In this document: positions 55,401-64,000 of the stretch, piece by piece
Layout of the letters: each line of letters opens with the position of its first letter
Position numbering within the stretch: position 1 is the stretch's first letter
NCBI RefSeq assembly: GCF_910592395.1
Contig: NC_088318.1
Coordinates: 13,888,349-13,952,348, forward strand
DNA: 64,000 bases
From: Lineus longissimus
Lineage: Eukaryota; Nemertea; Pilidiophora; Heteronemertea; Lineidae
Reading direction: 5' to 3'
The notes under the pieces: model-generated
Seen by the model: the letters and a program-made list of their open reading frames with translations, nothing else
What the model was told of the DNA's origin: nothing
The model's database searches: none
Made by a program: the position numbers and the translations under genes

Positions 55401-58400
55401 AACTCCGAGCTTCGGGATCCAAATCATCGTCCAACCTATTCTTATGCGGCTCAATAGTTGCTTTCACCTCCCTCCGATTTGGAATCCCAAACTGTAGAAA
55501 CCTGTCATCCGTCTCCACCTCTGTGTCTGAGTGGTGTAGCCCATAATCAAAGGAATGGGATTTGTGAGACGCATGCATGAACCCTCTTCCTCTTCCCCTG
55601 AACCCGTCTCGTCGCCCTCCTTCGCGAGCGCTCTTTACGCGCTTGAGGCCTGGGTCGGTCGAGCGAGCCGCCAAAGGAGTATGGGCAAGGAAGGGCGATG
55701 GCCCGGGAGTAACTGAACCACCTTGAGCTTGGTCTATCGTCAGGTTGGCTGGCGTGAGAAGGATCTGTCCACCCTGAATGGATGAGAAAAAAATGATTTA
55801 ACTATTAACACCCAATTGACCTAAAAAAGCACAAAGCGTATATACGGTGTCGTGCTACAGCTGAGTTCTACGATTAAAGTAAAACAAAGAAATGTATCCT
55901 ATAATGTACTGTACGAAGCAATAAGTATGACATCTGGTTCTCTTCCGAAAATCTACCTGACACCAGAATTGAAGCTATCAACAACATCAGTATACATGTA
56001 TTATGTCTATTCTCAAATGAAATGAAAGATTTTCCCATTTGTATGCCATCACTCCAAGTGGAGCATTAGGTCGACAGCAAGATTTTTCCACTTCACAAGG
56101 GGCTACCACATTCAATGTACATGTTACCATACCTGCACTCCCATATAATTGGCATCGCTGTCCGTGTCATAGGTCGCCCCTGCCGTGTCCATAAGCGTTT
56201 TCTCACGAGTGATGTCGTTCAGGGAGGCAAAGAACCTTGCCGCGGCCGCAGCATTCTGTTCGGGGCCTTTTCTGCTCGGCGCGCCCCACGAGTCCTGAAA
56301 AGTGACGACCGAATGAGTTGCGACCTCATTCAGAAATCCTCTGATGTCCTCAGTGACTGCAACATTTGCAATAGCGTTCCATGTGCTTTTTGATATCACT
56401 GACTGCTATATACCAGTCCGTATTGATATGTAGGGGCTAGCGTCTGTCTGTCGATGGTTGAGTTAAAGGCCGTACGCGTTATTTGTATTTTTTCGTGGCT
56501 CCAGTATTTAGAATGGTACTTGCCCGTGCAGTGTGCCCGCAAGTGTTTCAAATTTGTCAGTCATATACTTGTAGATTTGTATGTAGTGTATCAGTCTACG
56601 CAATACGGCATTGATGATGTCATATCATATTATTAACCATTAAACAATCCTTTTACCTTGTATTCTACTGAGAGACTGTTAGACCGGCTGTCAGACCTGA
56701 TGTATCTTGGGCTCCCCTCCCGTGAGAAGACGGGGTTGTTGTAGACCAATAGATCCCCAGGTGATGGCCGCCGGCTGATATCTGGAGAAGAGGAACAAAC
56801 ATAATGAGAGCGGACTCGTTAAGAGAATATGCTCGATGTGAGTGATGAACTGGAGACCTGACTCAGCTCATATGCTTCAGGCCTTGTCCCTAACGAAGAC
56901 CAGGGAGGAATTGTGACCAAAGGACACCAGCGTGACCACAAAACTCTCGGGCTCAATGGCAGAACTGTCTAGGACAGCCGACCATGTTCCCGAAATGAAC
57001 TGACTGTCTAGCATGCTTCTCAAAAAATGCCGAGTGCTGAAGAAGAAGAAGAAGAAGAAGACGATGATATTAATAATAGTACCAAAACAGCCATTTATGA
57101 GGAAAGTGACGAATGGCGTTCGTTGCACACTCGGTTATCTGCGTGACGCAAACTCGATTTAATCTAATTCATCAAGCAGTCGTCAGGTCAACTGTACCTG
57201 TAAGATGCCATGTCTAAATATATAATTCATCACTCCTGACGTGATACCGCAGGCTGACTGGCGTTAAAGGTCGGAATATTTAATGGCCCCTCCTATTCAC
57301 GCAATGAAACTTTATTGACTCTTTCGAATAGTCTAGATAATGACTGTCTTGCTACATGAGTCATAAATTTAATTTTCTTAGTTTTTGCGATAATGGTGAA
57401 GGTTCGTGTAAGTCAAGCCAAATTACTGACAAACTGCTGCAAAATTGATTAGATTGAATAATCCATGAGGTGACAGCACGCAGGAAAGAGAGTGCGCTGG
57501 GACAGTGGAATGAGAGTGTCCTTCTTCCTTGTGACCAGAAGGTCATGGGTTCGTTGCCCAACCAGTGCATATTGAACTTCCAGCGGTATTGCCTCCGTAG
57601 CCTCACACTGAGGGTCAAGATGGGCCAGTGTCACTTTGTGTACTCTCTGGTTGGCTCGAAATTGCTACGTGTAGCGCAGTGTTACAGAGTGGTTACTGGA
57701 ACAGGCAGGGAATGTAAGCGCCCTGAGATAAAGTGTCACAGATTTCAAAATCGGAAGAATTAGGGGAAATGTTTCTTTCACTTCGTGCTCGCGTGCGTTC
57801 AGATTTTCGTAAACGTCCTAGCCTATATCTCTTTTTTTGTTACAACTACATGAATTTCACGTATACTTTATCGGACCAGAGATACCTACCATGATTGTGA
57901 TTAGCTACCACCTTATCCTTCTTCTGTCGGAAGCAATGGAAGTTGTGGGCGCATTTCTTCCTGAAGCACCAGACGAACACAGTGAGGAAAAGGGCCACCA
58001 AGATGATGATGATTCCGATCCAGAACGGCTCCTCGATCAGCATCTCCCCGAGAGATTTGGTCCCCTCAGCCGACTCGTCGCAGACTTTGCCTGAAATGTA
58101 ACGCACATGTTTGATATACTACATTTCTGATTGGTTTCCTTATCTTAGTCCCCGACTACGCCCTTCTACCATTGCACGAAACGGTGGCAGTGGACTCGAT
58201 TTTCTAACACATGTATCTCGAAAATCCTCACTCAACCTTTCAACGCATTCCCCGCTTCACAAAGTTCCTGCTCTGCGTTCGACTCCGATAAATTGGTGCC
58301 ATTTGGCATCGTATTCAGAAATTTCCGAAAAGGCCGAAAAGTTGTAAAAGTTGCGCACTGCGCGCAGAAGTCTAAAAAATGACTTACCATCCCATCCAGT

Positions 58401-61400
58401 TTCACACTTGCACTGGTAATCTCCATACCGACCAATGGGTTTACACCATCCGTTGTTGCTACACCTGGCCGCATTACACTGGTTCAGCGTCATGTTGCAG
58501 TCGTGTCCAAAGTAGCCCTGGTCGCATTTACAGACATACGACCCGTTCGTTTCGCACTTGCCTTCCTTGCAGGGGCTTGGGCGGAGCTCGCACCAAGTGA
58601 TGTGGCAAAACAAACCTGGAAATGAAGAGACGTAGAATGTTCATGAGATTTTTGTTGAATGAATGAAATAACAGAGCACTGCCGCATACTTTTAACCATA
58701 TGTGGTTACTGCAGAAAAAAATTATTGTTTGCGAGCGCTCAAGACATGGTGAATACGAACGTTACTGGCATTCTCATGGATGGCTATAGAACCATCGATG
58801 AATCTACGTGTAACGCGTTTTCCTGGAAAAGGGACAAAGTTCACGATCCGAACAGCAACGACACTATACCTGTGTGTATTCCATTGCAGTCGCACTCATA
58901 ACCAGATGTAGTGTTACGACACGTGCCGTTATTCTTACAAGTTGTTTTTGAGCACTCATCCAGAGTGATGTTCAGACGTCTGTGGGTCTTGTTCCAGAAA
59001 AATTCGTCTAAAGATACAAATTGGAGTTATCATTAATCAAGAGGCAAAATAATACATGTAATACAGTCCAGATAAAAAGTGAAATGGAGCAATTTTTTCG
59101 CACTTCAGGCGCCCTCGTCGACATTTGTACGAGCGAAGCAAGTCCCGTATTGCACGAAAGGTCATCTCAAAGTGGGTGTCGCTTGCCCGAAGCACGACAG
59201 AGCGATCTTGAAAGACAACACCATCAATAGATAATAAATCTAGGGCCCCACGTATTGATTGATGATCATAACTGGTATGTTTTTGAAGAAATTTTATGAT
59301 TATAAGCCGATTTTGAATGACGCAAATTGAACATTCTCAGTCGGAATTAGCAAGGGTTCATTTCTAACGTCTTCTTCTGCGTTCTAACACGACACTCGTC
59401 TTAAAACCTTAGCCAACATGAATAGAGAATCAGAGAAATGTAAAAAAGAAAGGTTTTTGAGTTTGTGAAAGCGGCAAAGGGTCCTGCCTGGGTTTTGCGA
59501 AACATTCAAATTACGAATCTTTACTACAGTAGTTATATATTAGCGACTAACGTTCAAGTCTCAAGTATCGAAAACGATCTCCATGTAGAAACAGGTCCTC
59601 CAATTACTCACATTTTCCCTTAGGTAGGAAAACCTACACGTTATTGGCTATTTATCAAAAACCATTGATTTTCAATTTTGCAGAATTTTGCAGACGTTCG
59701 CCCCAGTACACTTAATTGTTCTTGAGTGAATAAGTACAATGATGTAATGAGTCGTTTATTGGATAGCTTCAGTTTTAGGTCTCACTGACTATTGAAATTG
59801 GAGGATCAACCTCATACGTACCTTGTTTTACGTGATAAGCGAAGTTGGTTCCCTTAAAACCAAAGTTAGTTCTTGTTTTGGTCTGTAGGCGGACACTGAT
59901 GACGTTCATGTGTGAAATCCACTTCGTAGCCTCGGTCTGATTCCGGCAGAGAACGGCCATCTTGCCTTCTTCTCCTTGCCAGGTTTTTATGTCATCGTTG
60001 ATTGTCACGCTGTCGTAATAGCAATCTCCAGACAGACGGAGGTCGAGATCGACTGGTTGGAGAATTATCTGGTCCATTAGCTTTGTTTTTATCCTGACTG
60101 TGTAATCCAGGTCTACGGGGTAGTCTGTGCCGTAATTCGGGCTGACCACGTGGCCGGTCTCACCTGGGTCGACTGTTATCATATCTACATGGGAGTACAA
60201 GCCGTCTGGAACTGGAGATGGAAATGGTGATACATGTATGCGTTGTATTCCCCTTCAAATATCAAATTCAGAAGAAGAAAACATAAATATTACCAAAGGC
60301 CACATGAAAGTGATAACTTTTGCTAACAAACACCGAGGTCTAACGATTTTGAGAGGGAACTGTTAAGGCTGAATGTTTTCATAGGGTTTACTGACGGAGG
60401 ATCAACAGAATGTACTGTATGTTGTTGCAGTAAACGTTCGCTATCATATAAGTATATACATGTAGCGTGTTTCCAATTAATCCTGAATAGAGCACTATCG
60501 CAAAAGAATATGTTCAATGGACTCTATTTCCGTTTGGAATAGCTCTAAGGCATAACAAAAACACTTACTTGATTTATATTCGGCTTGATATCCGACTGAG
60601 CGTATATTGCTGTCCGAATGAAAACGAAGTACAATTTTGTTATAAAATGACACGAATTTCAACTCATTAACGCGTCCATTTCGATCTCCGCAAAGCTTTA
60701 AAGAAGTCTTCTTCATAGTTGCAGACGACGTCGACTCGGAGAGCGTTATTTCTAAATAATCACTGCAAATATTATCTGTGTAGTCTAACTCAAACTTAGT
60801 AAATGACAACCATATTCGTTTGTTTGTTGCTGCAACGATCCAGGTCTCGCAGTCTAGGTTATCCAGATAGAAAAGCGGGAAATTGAGCGATGAAACTACA
60901 CCGAATTCCTCTGTCACTTTCGTCAAGTTGCATTCCGAAATATCCACTGATTTCCAAGTGAGCGAGTATCCACGACCGGTCTGCGAACTATCCGTAAAGA
61001 AAGTCACGTTAACACTGTTCGAATCTGATGCGTGGTGTAGATCACTTTTATCATAACCACAAAATCGTTTTGATAAGGTAGTGTTGAGATCCATAAAATT
61101 CAAGAAATCGTATAGGCACTGGTATTGGTATTCTAAATCTATAAACGCGATGTCGAAAATGATTCTATGGTCGGCAGGAATGGTGATGATGACGGTGTGT
61201 TTTTCGTTGTTGGTGTAATTTTGGCTAGATGGATGGTAGTCAGAGCTTGCTAAACTGCCAGACGACGCTTCTGTGGTTGTTAAGCTTGCAGTAGAATGTT
61301 CTGAAAATATGGTAATTTTTTTAAGGTGGGTCCGCAAAAATTAAAAAGAAGTAGATTTTGATGGTCGTATGTATATATGTATTAGCAGATGACTTGATGC

Positions 61401-64000
61401 CACCACGGACTTTCAAATCCTGATTGTTATTTAAACGCAAAAACAATGCAAATCAAAACATGATTGAAAGTGTTACTCACCAGAAAATGGTGTCTTGCAG
61501 ATGAAATTTAGTTTTTGGTTACATTCGTTTCCCTTCCGAGACAAGATGGTTCTGTTCTCGAAGACGTAGCAAACACCTGTTTGACTTGGCGAGGTGGCAA
61601 GTGTGACGGTGTCGACCGCTGCTTTCGAACTCGTTTGAGTCGAAGTAAAATTGAAGGATTCTCCGAGCCAGAACGTACTCTCCGGATCTGAAGCGGATGG
61701 AATAAGTATTATTGCACTCTCAAATAAAAGGTTTTCGAGCTTTGAGGTTTTTGAGTACCACATAAAATCATAGAACGGACATCAATATTTCAACCCAAAA
61801 GAGCCTGACAACAGAAAACAGTTTCTGTGTCGAAGGGAACGATAAACTTTGCCGATATCTTACACATTTTAATCATAAATCTAACAAGAGCAATACACCA
61901 TATCCCTCAGTTAAATGAGTTTTTTTTCATTTTTGTTGTAAAAAATAAAAACGCCCTACACTCTGACATACGAGCAGTTGAGCAATGCTTTTAAGTTATC
62001 GAACATCCTGTCCACTCATTTGGAATCTAAAGTCAGCCTGACAAGCGATAAGAGTAAAATAAATCATTGCCATTCTGAATATCATTCATTTTTATGACAA
62101 ATTTGTATTATTCACAGCGTACAAATCCTTTTTTTGTTTCGTGCATTTCAGCGGAAATGAATGAAGCTTAATCCGAGCGCCTGATGATATACTTTTGACA
62201 AGTTTGCGTTGATTTGTGACTTTAGGAAGAGTTTTAACATGTAACTAAAAATTTATATTGGACGTTCAGTCATCAGTAAAAACCGAAAAATGGTTATGTC
62301 ATGTTCCAGTGTCCCATGGAATTCGGGGCTACTATTTCGGGGTGTTCCTCTTAGCATATCCATCCTTGATTTAAACCCAATCCCAATTCAAAATATAATT
62401 GATTCATCACCAATATTAGGCAAGGATATTAAAAAAACCACACCCTAAAGCCTTGTGGCTGACAATGCAAGATACAAATTTAACACTAAAGTCATAGCAT
62501 ATGCCTACACTAATTGTCCGACATGATTGAACTTGATTTTATCATTATTTTTGATTTTACTCAATGAGCGTATAACTTTAAAGTATTCTCAATGAGCATC
62601 AAGCTTTAAAGTTCTTTGAGATACATGTAGAGTAGCAGAACACACACTTACAATGAATATTGATGTACTTTGTGACGAAATTCAACTCTTCTTGGCTCTC
62701 AATCAACAAGGGCTCACTCTTGACATTCTGACACTCCGTGCTGGCATTGCTTAAATCTGTAGTGTCGTTGGCGAAAAAGTAATAACAGCTTTGGCTCCAG
62801 GGGACAGCCGCACTTTCATCACATCTTTTGGGAGCTACAGGAAATATAATAGGTCAGTACTGCAATATTCAACAGATTCTTCTTATTTCTGCTCAGCGTT
62901 CACTCTGCACTTTCAGGTATTATTCTTCAAACCGGGATGAGCATTTTCAACCGATGAAGATTTACCCTGTTCAACTAAATCATTTCTGCAGTCTGTGTTA
63001 CTTGCTTGTCGATGCTTTTGTTACCATGCCGAATTCCCAATGTTGGTGACCGATCGCATCGCCGTCTCTTCTCCTATGAGGGACTTTCTAAAAAGTGCGA
63101 CCAAAACTCAAGTACTTTGTACGTAATGTTACCTATGTAGTGACTAAAAAGTTGTTTTGACCAACTGGACAACAACTCTGTCATCAGCGTCAAAATAGAG
63201 CACAAACTTGGACGTTTTGCTTCTTGAAAAACATCATAACCGGAGATCAAGAATTGGCTCTCACCTGCAAGGACTGCATATCTGACTTTGAATCCCTTTC
63301 GAACCCTCGAGTGATCAGAATGGAACATTAACTGTAAATGATTGTTTGTGCTTGTGTAGTGTAAGAGTTTGACCTTGTCTTCCCAGTCTCCGCAACGCCG
63401 GACAGTGTTCTCGGTCCTCGGGGCGCTGTGGGGGGACGTCAGCTCGAGCAAGTCGTACCGACAGCTGCAAGCGAAAAGCGATCACGTCAATGATAAGCTA
63501 TGAATGGATTCATTATTGATTCCTCATCATTGATCACGTCACTGATAAGTTATGAATGGATTCATTATTGACTCCTCGTTTTTTATTTCTGTAATTTCTA
63601 ACTTGGCGAAACTTACTCGTAACCTAAGGAACTTTTCAGATCAACTCAGAGGCCACCAAATACAATCAACTACATTGTAATCCTTGCGTTGCTGCTTCTG
63701 TTCTTAGCGCCCAATGTGCGCCGCAGACCGAAGATGGGCTGAGTAATGTCAATTGAGGGTCATGATGTCCGTACACGCAACAACATCTTTGGCACAAGAG
63801 CAAATTCGGATGGGAAAACCATCCATGTACCATGAGAGGAATTCTACCCCAGTTCGAAAACGTTGATTCAACTAGATAAACAAATTTTATACCTGCTGTC
63901 CTCTTCGAGTTGGAAATGGGAAAACGTCAAAGCAATCCTGTAGTCGAGTAAAGTAGATATGTTGATGACGCAATCGTCGTTGTTGTTGTAGCTGTTTGGG
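52452..64000 (-). CDS. Receptor-like membrane protein: CUB, C-type lectin, three CUB, three EGF, TM, very long tail (partial)
   Basis: Fourteen exons keep frame for about 1,839 aa; the N terminus lies beyond the window: 64000-63893, 63464-63265, 62834-62652, 61687-61481, 61300-60569, 60205-59822, 59007-58870, 58615-58388, 58090-57890, 56781-56657, 56294-56133, 55773-53402, 53044-52919, 52806-52452. In order: CUB (NNDDCVINI...SRVRKGFKVRY); C-type lectin (SCYYFFANDT...CNQKLNFIC); two CUBs in one exon; a third CUB (VVSPNYGTDYP); EGF (CKNNGTCRN...CDC); two EGFs (CDQGYFGHDC; CKCETGWDG); a TM helix (WIGIIIILVALFLTVFVWCF). The cytoplasmic part is about 1,080 aa, mostly one 2.37-kb exon rich in Ser, Arg, His and Asp, with candidate phosphosites but no recognised domain. 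Extracellular introns are mainly phase 1. It resembles the CUB/lectin gene at 4161-8226 in module use but is not a close copy. Confidence 0.9.
57470..57740 (+). repeat. tRNA-derived SINE in an intron of the receptor gene
   Basis: A tRNA-like head has GCGCTGGGACAGTGGAATGA (box-A-like) and, about 50 nt on, CATGGGTTCGTTGCCCAACC (box-B-like GGTTCGTTGCC). The body includes AACTTCCAGCGGTATTGCCT, shared with 47623-47654, and ends near TGTAAGCGCCCTGAGATAAA, a string common at SINE tails. It lies in the intron 56782-57889. Confidence 0.6.

Noticed and set aside
54672-55454. Minus-strand 260-residue ORF inside the receptor's long tail exon
   Set aside because: It is an alternate-frame shadow of the coding exon 53402-55773, whose frame joins both neighbours in phase.

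Overview
The window is nuclear DNA of an intron-rich animal. Coding exons are short, flanked by GT..AG splice sites, separated by AT-rich introns, and keep frame across many junctions. The families point to a marine invertebrate: mitochondrial genes NDUFS6, TMEM70 and a FASTK-family gene, plus expanded extracellular CUB, C-type lectin, F-type lectin and EGF receptors, an RNase L-like ankyrin/kinase/KEN protein and an ankyrin-CARD-CARD protein. ACATGTA-rich AT sequence and many small inverted-repeat elements fit a lophotrochozoan or invertebrate deuterostome; I cannot name the species. Exon limits below were read by eye, by matching splice signals, reading phase and domain continuity.

Layout from left: (1) start of an ENTR1-like gene (-) head to head with TMEM70 (+); (2) a CUB / C-type lectin membrane protein (-, 4161-8226); (3) a FASTK-family mitochondrial RNA protein (+, 9257-12428) and a 142-bp tandem array (about 13.1-14.3 kb); (4) NDUFS6 (-, 14826-16127); (5) a 2,223-residue RNase L-like gene (-, 17033-26987); (6) a 1,355-residue membrane protein with seven F-type lectin domains (-, 28036-38117); (7) an ankyrin-CARD-CARD gene (-, 39447-42604); (8) a secreted basic cysteine-rich protein (+, 44851-48103); (9) an intronless GT32-type glycosyltransferase (+, 49208-50350); (10) a CUB/C-type lectin/EGF receptor with a cytoplasmic tail of about 1,080 residues (-, 52452 to beyond 64000).

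The centre (17-43 kb) places three same-strand genes with innate-immunity-type domains side by side: an RNase L-like effector, a cell-surface lectin and a CARD adaptor. The most unusual is the RNase L-like protein. It has the ankyrin/kinase-like/KEN order, but a disordered segment of well over a thousand residues lies between ankyrin and kinase parts. The kinase has lost its catalytic Asp, and the KEN domain lacks the Arg and His that cut RNA in RNase L and IRE1. It therefore looks like a scaffold or sensor rather than a nuclease. Introns and spacers carry several MITE-like inverted repeats, tRNA-derived SINE-like pieces, and recent tandem duplications, one of them inside the coding sequence.
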